Of a DNA stretch of 14,018 nt, positions 6,585 to 14,018 are shown in pieces (within the stretch, counting starts at the first letter, position 1; every line of letters starts with the position of its first letter). The position numbers and the translations under genes were made by a program. The stretch lies in contig CALDZW010000130.1 in the NCBI GenBank assembly GCA_937944175.1, positions 1 through 14,018 of the forward strand, read 5' to 3'. This DNA comes from an uncultured Candidatus Altimarinota bacterium. Lineage in GTDB: Bacteria; Patescibacteriota; Gracilibacteria; BD1-5; UBA6164. A model generated the notes under the pieces. It made no database searches. It saw only the letters and a program-made list of their open reading frames with translations, and was not told the DNA's origin.

Positions 6585-9500
6585 TTAATTCTTAATTTTT
6601 CTTTCTCGTAAATAAGAAAAGAGTATTGGGAGGATAATAAGCGTCAGAATTATTGATGTAATCAATCATCCAACTACTACGATTGCTAGAGGCTTTTGTA
6701 ACTCAGCTCCTACTCATGTGCTCCATATCATTGGAAAGAGTCATATAACTGATGTAAATGCTGTCATAAGCACTGGTCTGAGACGGATCATAGCTCAATC
6801 AACTACTGATTCATGAATACTTTCTTTTGTTATATCAACATCAGAATTATTATCTTCTCTCACCTCCTTACCAGGGAGGGGATTATGGGGTGGGTTTACT
6901 TCTCACATCAGGGGCATTCAAAACTTCTCTCTAAAAGAGTTTTCCAAATAGAGAATCATTACTACTCAGGTCTCAACAGCATTTCAAAATAGTGATATAA
7001 AACCAACCCATACAGCTACAGAAAAATTAAATCCTGAAATGAATAATGCAATCACTCACCCAATCAAACTAAATGGAATTGAGAGTGCTACAATACTTAC
7101 GAGTCAAAGGTCTTTGTATGCTAGGAATAATATTATTAATATAATGGCAATTACTGCTGGAACGACTACTTGCAAAGTTGATTTTGCACGTAATTGATTT
7201 TCATATTGTCCAGTCCATTCAACAAAATATCACTCTGGTAATACTAAGTTTTCATCTAAATATTTTTTCCCATTCTCAACAAATGTAACGAGATCAATTC
7301 ATTGAACATTCATCTGTACAGCTGATCTTACTACTCCGTTTTCACTGTTGATAGTTGCTGGTCCATCAATTAACGATATATTAGCAATTTGGGCTAGCGT
7401 CACCGTTCAATGACTACTCGTAACTTCTAGGTTTTTAATATCATCAATACTATCTCTATAATTATTTTTTAGACGAAGTTCAATCTTATATTGTTCTCTC
7501 CCAAGTATCGTTGAAGCAATATTTTTTCATCATACTCAAATAGAAATTACATCGAGTACATCTGATTTTGTTGCTCAATATGTAAAAAGCTTTTCTTCAT
7601 CAATATCAATATTGAGATACTGAAGACCTGTTGTTCTAATAGCGGTTACCCCAAAACCACCAGGAACATTTCACATAAGGTCCTCAACTTCGATAGCATA
7701 TTTTTCTAGTTCCATAGGATCTTCTCCAAATATTTTGATTCACACCTGCGCTCTAATACCGGTTGAGAGCATATCAATTCTTCCAATAATCGGTTGAGTA
7801 AAACCATTCCATAGGTTTTGAATCTGTATTTTCTGATTCATTTCATTAATAAGTTTTTCTTTTGTCATTCATGCTCTCCATTCACTCTTTGGTTTGAGAT
7901 TAATAATCGTCTCAAGCATAGCCAGTGGAGCTGGATCAGTAGCGGTTAATGCTCTTCATGCTTTTCAAATGACATTTTCAACTTCAGGAAAACCAGAAAT
8001 AATTCTATTTGACTCTATCAGCAGATCTCTTGCACGTCTATCACTGACATCAGGGACTGTCATTGGCATATACATTATACTTCACTCATCAAGAGGAGGC
8101 ATAAATTCTGATCATATCTTGGTAAACAAAAATCATCAAATAACTAATCATATCAATGAAATAAACAGAGCTATCTTCCTAAATCTAAGTGCTATCAGGA
8201 GTACTGGTTTATAGAGTTTTTGTAACATAAACACGAGTGGTATCTGAGAATCTTTTTTTAGTTTTCAGCCCATCAGAAATACACACAAGACAGGTGCAAT
8301 GAATAGTGAAGCAAGTAAAGCTCAGAGCATAGCAAACATATTTGTAAAAGCGAGTGGAGCAAAGAGTTTTCCCTCTTGTCATTCAAGAGCAAATATTGGA
8401 ACAAATGAAAGAATGATTATTGCAATAGCAAATAACAATGGTCAGGCTACTTCTTTTGTTGAGTCAATAATAATTTGAGTTCTTTCTGATATTGTGAGTA
8501 GAGGTGCATTCTTTTGGATACCCACAAGAGGTATCCCTACTGCACTATTTTGTAGGGATACTCCTTGTGGGTATCCTTTACTTTTTTCTTGTTGATCACT
8601 TGCATTTTTCTTTTCTTGTGCTTTTAAAAGCCTATTATACGCATTTTCAGTCACAACAATGGCAGCATCTACCATTGTACCGATAGCAATTGCAATTCAT
8701 CCAAGTGACATTATGTTTGAAGGAATAGTGAAAAGCTTCATACATAAGAATGTAATCAGTAATCCTATAATCAAAGAAATAGCCGTTACAAGAGATGCTC
8801 AGAAATTCCACAAAAATAACAAGAGAATAATAATAGTAATCCCTATCTCAGAAAGGAGTATCCCCGTAAGAGTGGATACAGCGTTTTTGATAAGCTCAGT
8901 TCTATCATAGAAGCTTACTATCTTCACTCATTCAGGAAGTCATTTTTCAAGTACAGTGATTTTTGCTTGAATTCATTTAATAACTTCTAATGGGTTTTGT
9001 CCATATCTCATAACTACTATTCCTCATACTTTTTCTTCTCTATCATCTGCTAGTATTCCCCTTCTAAATTCTGCTCCTATTTTTACATCAGCTACATCTC
9101 AGAGCTTAATATGGTTAGCTCACAGCTTTTTTAGAATAATATCTTCAAGTTCTTTTTTGTCTTCTATAAAACCAACTCACTCAATAGCAATTTCGCTCCC
9201 TCATATATCAAGGACTCTCCCTGATACATTATTACTCGTAGCCGCTACTATATTTGATATACTTTTTAGTGGAATTTTATACTGTGAAAGTTTCAAAGGA
9301 TCAACTACTATTTGGTAATTTTTCTTAAACCCTCATATTGAAGCTACTTCAGCTATTCATGAAACACTTTGAAGTCAGAATTTTACATAAAAATCTTGTA
9401 TAGTTCTTAATTCAGTCAAAGTATGTGTGTCACTTTCAAGAGTATACGAGTATATCTGTCATAGCCCTGTTGCATCAGGTCAAAGAACTGGTTGTACTCA

Positions 9501-9869
9501 TGATGGGAGTTCTGATGATACAAGTGAAAGCCTTTCATTTACTCTATCTCTCGCAAAATATTCATCAGTTCCATCTTCAAAGATAACGGTTACCATTGAT
9601 ATTCCAAGCTGACTCATAGCTCTTACATCCTTAACTCATGCCAGTCATTGCATTCATATGGTCAATGGGTAGGTTACTTGATCTTCAATATTTTTGGGAG
9701 TTTGTCCTGGCCATCTTGTCACTACCACTACTTGATTTTCTGATAAATCAGGCAAAGCATCAATTGGAGTAGTAAATATAGCAATAACAGAAGCTATAAT
9801 AATAATTATAAAGCTCATGATAGATATAAATGGATTCCTAATGCAATAAGTAATTGCTGAGTTTAACAT
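6585..9869 (-). CDS. cusA: CusA-like heavy-metal RND efflux pump
   Basis: 1094 residues, a little longer than the usual 1030-1050. It begins MLNSAITYCIRNPFISI and continues with the HME-RND landmarks DALPDLSENQVVVVTRWPGQ and YPLTI-G. MSLGGIAIAIGTMVDAAIVV (TM4, Asp401) is close to the CusA form, and MPPLDEGSIMYMPMT and GRIDMLSTGI carry the methionines that bind Cu(I)/Ag(I) in CusA. TDPAPLAMLETIINLKP is also typical. It exports metal using the proton gradient, with the adaptor gene just upstream in the operon. Extra length comes from two insertions: one about residues 415-455 just after TM4, containing a near-perfect palindrome, and one about residues 985-1010 (VNPPHNPLPGKEVRE). Both keep the frame. 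Cu/Ag specificity is by resemblance, not tested. Confidence 0.9.
6846..6900 (-). repeat. Insert in the pump gene with a G/C-rich imperfect palindrome
   Basis: The coding strand here has CCTCC and GGAGG arms around CTGGTAA and a CCCACCCC block. This is strikingly GC-rich against the AT-rich surroundings. It encodes VNPPHNPLPGKEVRE between two conserved RND segments (ENSFREKFG and VVDGAMIRLRP), where CusA homologues normally have a shorter linker. It looks like a small mobile palindromic element that inserted in frame. Confidence 0.5.
8516..8576. repeat. 61-bp near-perfect palindrome inserted in frame in the pump gene
   Basis: Arms of 25 bases (8516-8540 and 8552-8576) match at 23 positions around an 11-base loop. 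In the pump reading frame the element encodes about GYPQGVSLQNSAVGIPLVGI, between the TM4 region and the following cytoplasmic segment. Homologues have no such segment, from memory of the family. The sequence resembles Rickettsia palindromic elements in behaviour (in-frame insertion in a protein gene), not in sequence as far as I can tell. Confidence 0.85.
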
Positions 9870-9914
9870 ATAGTTTTTTTTATAATGAATATTTTATTAT
9901 CCCTCTCTTGAATT

Positions 9915-9940
9915 CTCTCCCTTTAGCCAAAGGGAAAGAG
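9915..9940. repeat. Hairpin in the adaptor-pump intergenic gap
   Basis: CTCT-CCCTTT-AGCC-AAAGGG-AA-AGAG folds into a compact hairpin with a two-base bulge. It lies in the 101-base gap between the adaptor stop (9971) and the pump start (9869). It lacks a U tract on the minus strand, so it is not a clear terminator. It could stabilise one side of the operon mRNA or be a REP-like unit. Confidence 0.55.
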
Positions 9941-9970
9941 GCACAATTTGAATTATCTACATATTACTGC

Positions 9971-12109
9971 TTATTTTACAAAGATTGCTGTAGTAACAAC
10001 TTTCAATGTCTCATCAAATTCTCATGCAACGAGCGCAAATTCTCAATCATCTGATATTATAGTTATATCCTTTACTCAGAGCTTCCCATTTTCTTTTTTA
10101 TAATATACAATTTTTCTTTCTCATTTGTTATATATGGCCGATGCTGGAACTTTAAAGGTATTCTCTTTTGTTTCAAGTCAGACTCTGAGAGTAGATTTAT
10201 GAGGCAAAGAAAGATTGCCTTGTACCTTTGCTTGTACCGTTACTGTTAACGTTTCTGAATCAATTTCAGGAGAGATTCTCCATACTTTTGCTGTATAGAG
10301 TTTTCCACTATCATCTGTAGTTGAGAAGTTAATTTCTTTCCCAATAGTGATCTCACTCAGCAAGTATTCAGGAACATAGAATTTTACTTCTTTCTTTGCT
10401 CACTTAGCTAGATCAGTAGCTACTCAAATAAGTCTAAAGGCTTCTTTGCTTTGAGTCACTTTCTGTCATACTTCCAAATCTCTTTTTGAAACAATTCCTG
10501 TGAATGGAGATATGATCCTATAATCTTTTGACTCTACATATTCTTTATCTAGGTCAGCTTTTGCTTCTAGTAAGTCATTTCAAGCACGAGTGATCTTCAT
10601 ATTCTCATTTGCTATCAGGAGTTTTTTAGATTTCCTTAATGTAGCTATTTCAGCTTGAAGGGCTCATGTCTTCAGAGATTTCTCACTTCTGATAAGTGCA
10701 ACTGAATTCTCATCTTTGTATAATGCAATATCTGATTCTAGCAATGATATTTTTGATACCTGTTCTTCGATTTGTTTTTGAATATCATCCGTGTTCACTG
10801 TTCATTGTATTTGTTGAGTCTCGGTTTGTTTTTGTAGATTAACAATCTGAGCAAGTGTATCAGCATCAATTTGCTCAATAGCACTTTCAATAGATTCTTT
10901 TTCTTTTTTTTGTCCTGCTTTCAATACAGTAACATCACTTTGAGTATCAGAGTATAATTCTTTCTGACTTACAAGAATACTCTTATATGTTTGGGCTTTT
11001 CAAATATAAGAAGTCACTGTTGTTTCCTCAGTATCCCCTAAAGAAAATAGTGTAGATTCAAGACCAATAAGTGTATAATCTATCACTTCTTCTAATAAGT
11101 TATATTGAGTATCAATATCAAAAGAATCTTTAGCTGCTTGGTACTCTCTTACCTTCTCAAGTAAGGTACTAAGATTAACACTATCTTTTGCAGAAAAATA
11201 ATCATTTAGATCACCTTTACTTATAGAGTCATAATCAATGCTTGATTCTTCTCATATATATATAAGTGGAATAACTTGAGTATAGAGTTCATCCATTTTC
11301 AATTGAAAAAGTTCTTTTCTTTGGACAATATTAGTCTCCAAATCACTTAATTCTTCAGCATGTTTATTTTGTAAATTTTCTAATTCTGTCTGAAGTGTTT
11401 CTTTCTTTTGTGTTTGAGTGTTTTTAAGATTATCTATTTGAACAGTAAGCGTGTCTACATCATCATTCTCAACTACTTTTGTATTTTTTAAACGAGTAGT
11501 GAGTGTAGAAAGAACTGTTCTCTCTTTTTCTAATGCTAATTGAAGTGACTGTTTTTTTGTTTCATAAGCATTTTCTGATAGCGCTATCTTTTGATTATAA
11601 TTTTTTATCATTTCATTTAACACTACTTCTTTTTCAGAAATTTTCCCATCAAATTCTTCAATCTTAGCACTTAATACCTTCTTTGTTTCTGAAAGTATTT
11701 TTCACTGGGAGTCTACACGTGTAGATCTTGATTTGAGAGTAGTTGCTGCTTGTCCTTCTACTCATGGCTCTAAAAGAAGAGCAAGAACATCTCACTTTCT
11801 TACGCTATCTCATACATCAACAAGAATATCTTTTACAATAGCATCCCTTCTTGAGTACACTCATGCAATATCATTAGCAATGAATTCTCACTTAAAGTAA
11901 TCATTTTTGGATACTCTTTCAGGAGTCATATGTTCATAGACCTTTGGTCATGTCTTTGTCTCTGATGATATCTTCTCTAATCCACTACTAGTAGTATTCG
12001 TAGAGTTTTTTTCCACTCACTGAGAATAATCTAGATAATAATATGCTCAAGCTCCAATACTACTGAGTAATATAAGGAAAGCAGCAATGTATAAAAAACT
12101 TCTTTTCAT
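9971..12109 (-). CDS. Periplasmic adaptor (membrane fusion protein) with an extra-long coiled coil
   Basis: 712 residues, well above the usual 350-500. The N-terminal membrane anchor or signal is FLYIAAFLILLSSIGAGAYY (5-24). The first lipoyl half-motif is AIVKDILVDVGDSVRKGDVL (about 88-107) and the second is ISPFTGIVSKRDLEVGQKV (about 530-550). Between them lie some 400 residues of heptad-rich helix, rich in Glu, Lys, Gln and Leu. The beta-barrel follows (EVKFYVPEYLLSEITIGKEI), then a membrane-proximal domain ending VVTTAIFVK. It links an RND pump to the outside of the cell. It lies directly upstream of the cusA-like gene and is co-transcribed. No Met triad like the CusB metal site is obvious at the N-terminus. 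Many glycines of the conserved turns are TGA-encoded. Confidence 0.88.
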
Positions 12110-12129
12110 GGTAAAAAATGAATAACTAA

Positions 12130-12196
12130 AAAACTTCCCATGCATAATTTCATCTACAAATAAAAAGTATTATTTATAGGAAAATAAGGAAGTTTT
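12130..12196 (-). promoter_or_regulatory. Long-loop inverted repeat at the end of the Cys-rich gene
   Basis: AAAACTTCC (12130-12138) and GGAAGTTTT (12188-12196) form a perfect 9-bp stem around 49 bases, and on the minus strand the second arm runs into a T stretch. It starts at the stop codon of the Cys-rich gene and ends 20 bases before the adaptor start. It may be a partial terminator or attenuator between the first and second genes of the operon. This is inferred from symmetry only. Confidence 0.4.
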
Positions 12197-12629
12197 AGCA
12201 GTTATTTTGAATAATTCATACTAATTGAGAGTACACATTTTTAATCACAAAAATATTACCTCTCAGTTCAGGAGGAGAAATTGCTTTTGCAATACAGTTT
12301 TGTTCAATTATTAGCTGAGTACATATTCAACTAATCTCAATATCCGGATCTGAATTTGATAAGAGTTTCTTTTTTGTCTGAGATGATTGATATGAAGTTA
12401 TATTGATCTCTGACACTGGTGATATACAACATTCATGAGAGATTCTTTCACAATCACTCATTACTTCTTCACAACAATCACTTTCTTCTGATTCATCCAT
12501 ATTATGATGATCCATTACCATCATCATATTACCCTCTGGGGCATCAAAAAAACCTGCTAAACTCATACTAGTAGTACAGTTCAAAGCAAACATGAATCAG
12601 AGGATGAATAAAGAAAGTATCTTTCTCAC
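12195..12629 (-). CDS. Secreted Cys/Met/His-rich small protein, probable metal-binding
   Basis: 144 residues from GTG 12629, giving MRKILSLFILGFMFALNCTT and then SMSLAGFFDAP, a credible signal peptide cut near residue 26 or 30. The internal ATG 12593 (132 residues) would lose the basic start and half the hydrophobic core, so GTG is preferred. After it come NMMMVMDHHNMD and then SDCCEEVMSDCERISHECC, a Met/His cluster followed by Cys pairs suited to Cu(I), Ag(I) or Zn. The C-terminal part (IEISGICTQLIIEQNCIAKA) looks like beta strands and ends in Cys144. It is the first gene after the consensus promoter, so probably the most strongly made. I do not recognise a family; it may be a periplasmic metallochaperone or sensor for the pump. 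Confidence 0.75.
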
Positions 12630-12660
12630 TAAGCAATCTTAAGCATTAATCTTATACTAG

Positions 12661-12688
12661 ATTTTATAAAGTTCTAAAAAAATGTCAA
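12661..12688 (-). promoter_or_regulatory. Promoter of the metal-efflux operon
   Basis: On the minus strand a consensus TTGACA (12688-12683) and TAAAAT (12666-12661) are separated by 16 bases. Transcription would start near 12654, leaving a leader of about 25 bases before the GTG at 12629. This supports both the operon start and the GTG choice. I see no clear CueR/CsoR/CopY-type operator by eye. Confidence 0.65.
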
Positions 12689-12702
12689 ATAATGTAAGCT
12701 TT

Positions 12703-12841
12703 TTACTTAAATTCACCTTTTAATATAAGTGTTATAGTAATTTCTTCATTAGATAAATTTCTCCAGTACCAACCATGTGTACATAGTAAATTTTACCTCT
12801 ATATCTCTTCAAGCTTTTAGAGTATACGTCTTCTTTATTTC
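12703..12841 (-). pseudogene. Internally deleted 'transmembrane anchor'-like gene remnant (copy B)
   Basis: Two pieces of the same family as copy A are joined out of frame. The upstream piece reads KKTYTLKAGRDIEVKFTM (about 12836-12783), resembling the 'VTLKPGEG-x-EVKxxM' strand of the domain. The downstream piece reads THGWYWRNLSNEEITITLIL, then KGEFK and TAA at 12703-12705. The roughly 50-70 residues that normally separate them are missing, and the junction at about 12780 shifts the frame. An in-frame TAA at 12842-12844 cuts off the N-terminus. It lies immediately upstream of the metal-operon promoter and downstream of the XRE gene on the same strand. Confidence 0.6.
12704..12780. repeat. 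77-bp direct repeat, copy B
   Basis: Partner of 4655-4731 (72 of 77 identical, same orientation). It is the C-terminal coding part of the anchor-like gene. About 8.05 kb separates the two copies. Confidence 0.85.
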
Positions 12842-12897
12842 TTAATTGGTGGAGTTTATAAAAAAATTTGAACACGTTGTGAAAACAATCATAGATA

Positions 12898-13227
12898 CTA
12901 GTCTATAACAACAAATCTTTCAGATCTAAATTTTGTCTCTAGTAAAAAATCATTTACTTTTCTTGATATTCCAATATCAAAACCTGGATTTAACCTTTCA
13001 TACTCACAAGCTAACCAAGCCTCTCAGAGTAACCTAAACTTACTTGACCGAGGGTGCTGAAGTACAACATTTTGATCCCATTTTTTTAATGTTCATATTT
13101 TGATTCCCATCAATTCAGCTAACTTTTTTTGTTTTATCCCCAACACCTCTTTCCTAAAGATTCTTGAATCAAAGGTGAATATATCAGGATATGGTAATTG
13201 AATTCTTGAGTTAATTCACTCATTCAT
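12898..13227 (-). CDS. XRE-like helix-turn-helix regulator
   Basis: 109 residues, stop TAG 12898-12900. The N-terminal LPYPDIFTFDSRIFRKEVLG is followed by a helix-turn-helix: IKQKKLAELMGIKIGTLKKW (about 37-56), in which 'K-x-L-A-x-x-M-G-I-x-x-x-T-L-K-K-W' is the recognition pattern of Cro/XRE-type DNA-binding domains. The remaining half (FRLLGEAWLACEYERLNPGF, then DIGISRKVNDFLLETKFR) looks helical and may mediate dimerisation. It is divergent from hsdM with 194 bases between start codons, so it may control the restriction system, itself, or both. It could alternatively be an orphan antitoxin; no toxin gene is adjacent. The family is clear only at the DNA-binding domain level. Confidence 0.7.
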
Positions 13228-13251
13228 TTTATCAGTATTATATTAGAAATA

Positions 13252-13261
13252 AATGATCATT
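13252..13261. promoter_or_regulatory. Palindrome in the XRE gene leader, candidate operator
   Basis: AATGATCATT is a perfect 10-base palindrome about 25 bases before the XRE start, in the predicted leader. Autoregulation through such a site is common for small XRE proteins. Short palindromes also occur by chance. Confidence 0.3.
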
Positions 13262-13272
13262 GCATTTTCAAA

Positions 13273-13300
13273 TTAATAATACTATATATATAAATGTCAA
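13273..13300 (-). promoter_or_regulatory. Candidate promoter of the XRE gene
   Basis: On the minus strand a consensus TTGACA (13300-13295) is followed after 16 bases by TATTAA (13278-13273). This gives a leader of about 40 bases to ATG 13227. Confidence 0.5.
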
Positions 13301-13320
13301 TGATTTTTCTTTTATAAAGG

Positions 13321-13345
13321 GTGTCTAGTTAGTAATACTAAACAC
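13321..13345. promoter_or_regulatory. Inverted repeat between the XRE and hsdM genes
   Basis: GTGT-C-TAGT and ACTA-A-ACAC form a hairpin with one mismatch; its core TTAGT-AAT-ACTAA is perfect. It is followed on the plus strand by TCTTTT. It lies upstream of the hsdM promoter between the two divergent genes. It could be an operator for the XRE protein or a terminator insulating hsdM. Confidence 0.4.
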
Positions 13346-13364
13346 TCTTTTGCCTTTCTCTCAA

Positions 13365-13393
13365 TTGTAACTATATTGGATGCAATCTATAAT
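13365..13393 (+). promoter_or_regulatory. Promoter of hsdM
   Basis: TTGTAA (13365-13370) and a consensus TATAAT (13388-13393) are 17 bases apart. Transcription would start about 20 bases before the ATG at 13422. A weaker alternative pair is TTGCCT (13350) with TATATT (13372). Confidence 0.6.
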
Positions 13394-13421
13394 GATTTAT
13401 TTACAATAACTACATAAGAGT

Positions 13422-14018
13422 ATGTCAGAAGATCAGAAAGTAATGCTTGAGCAACAGTTATGGAATATTGCTAATGAGTTAAGAGGGAAAATGTCAGCGG
13501 ATGAATTTAGAAACTATATTCTCTGATTTATCTTTTATAAATATCTATCAGAAAAGCTTCTTATTAGAGCAAGTGTTCTTCTAGAAGGTGAATGAGTAGA
13601 ATACAGTAGTATTGATGAAAATACTGATGAGTGAAATGCATATCTACAAGCAGTAAAAGAAGATACTATTGATGATCTTGGTTATTTCTTAAAACCAAGT
13701 GAGCTTTTTAGTGAGATAACTAAGAGATGAAATTCAACTTCTGAAAGTGGAGAAACTAATTTTATACTATGAGACCTTATAGGAATACTCAAGAGTATAG
13801 AAGCCAGTACAACAGGTACTGAAAGTGAAGAGGATTTTATAGGATTATTTGAAGATTTAGATCTCACTCATCCTAAACTTTGAAGATCCGAAGAGCAGAA
13901 AAATGAATTGATTTCAAAAGTACTCTCTCATCTAGATAAAATAGATTTCAAACTAGAAAATGCTGAAATTGATGTACTTTGAGATGCTTATGAATACTTA
14001 ATCTCTAAATTTGCTAGT
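13422..14018 (+). CDS. hsdM: Type I restriction-modification methyltransferase subunit HsdM (N-terminal part)
   Basis: The first 199 residues, cut by the window edge. The N-terminal helical domain is typical: LWNIANELRGKMSADEFRNY followed by ILGFIFYKYLSEKLL (about 13-47), with seven TGA-encoded glycines including that in YILGF. ILSKVLSHLDKIDF-type helices precede EIDVLGDAYEYLISKFAS, the start of the SAM-dependent methylase domain. The catalytic NPPF/NPPY motif would lie further downstream. HsdM methylates adenine together with the specificity subunit HsdS and is needed by the nuclease HsdR; these should follow outside the window. ATG 13422 is preceded by AAGAG, a weak ribosome-binding site. 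Promoter at 13365-13393. Confidence 0.93.

Noticed and set aside
7894..8910. Plus-strand open frames across the pump gene
   Set aside because: They are shadows of the CusA-like gene, whose frame on the minus strand is unbroken for 1095 codons and carries all family motifs.
4655..12780. The 77-bp direct repeats as transposon ends or phage attachment sites
   Set aside because: They are coding remnants with mostly synonymous differences, with no transposase or integrase between them and no tRNA at either end.
1..14018. CRISPR arrays, tRNA or rRNA genes
   Set aside because: No regularly spaced repeats, no cloverleaf ending in a TTCRA-type arm and no rRNA-like sequence were recognised on either strand.

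Overview
The window appears to come from a bacterium that reads UGA as glycine (genetic code 25), as in Candidatus Absconditabacteria (SR1) and Gracilibacteria (BD1-5). Base composition is AT-rich. Under the standard code nearly every gene is broken by TGA. Reading TGA as Gly restores full-length proteins, with the glycine falling at family-conserved positions: the AGA signal-peptidase site near 310, ISRGP of a hydroxyacid dehydrogenase, YILGFIFYKYLS of HsdM, and MSLGGIAIA of a CusA-type pump. All coordinates below use this code, with only TAA and TAG as stops.

Left part (1-2553): a possible 3' end of an upstream gene; a secreted protein with two Ig-like repeats (239-1348, +); then on the minus strand a glyoxylate/hydroxypyruvate reductase-like gene (1566-2553), interrupted by two apparent single-A losses, followed by a 43-residue membrane protein.

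Defence part (2681-4425, minus): a two-gene cassette of a SMODS-type CD-NTase (cyclic-oligonucleotide synthase) and a four-helix membrane protein. This is the layout of a minimal CBASS anti-phage system. It ends at a likely terminator near 2606-2635.

Plus-strand toxin-antitoxin part (4901-5388): a very short putative antitoxin overlapping a Doc (Fic-fold) toxin by one base, followed by a strong bidirectional terminator at 5403-5448.

Metal-efflux part (12629-5463, minus): a consensus promoter at 12661-12688 precedes five co-directional genes. In transcription order they are a secreted Cys/Met/His-rich protein, a periplasmic adaptor with an extremely long coiled coil, a CusA-like heavy-metal RND pump, an MsrQ/ferric-reductase-like haem membrane protein, and a His/Met/Asp-rich lipoprotein. 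They look like one copper/silver-handling operon. No outer-membrane TolC-type channel is visible. The pump gene carries an in-frame 61-bp palindromic insert. Remnants of a third metal-associated gene (similar to 'transmembrane anchor' proteins that accompany metal RND pumps) lie on both sides of the toxin-antitoxin plus efflux block as 77-bp direct repeats.

Right part (12898-14018): an XRE-like helix-turn-helix regulator (minus), divergent from the start of hsdM, the methyltransferase subunit of a type I restriction-modification system (plus, cut by the window edge). The window therefore holds two or three defence or conflict modules around a metal-resistance operon.
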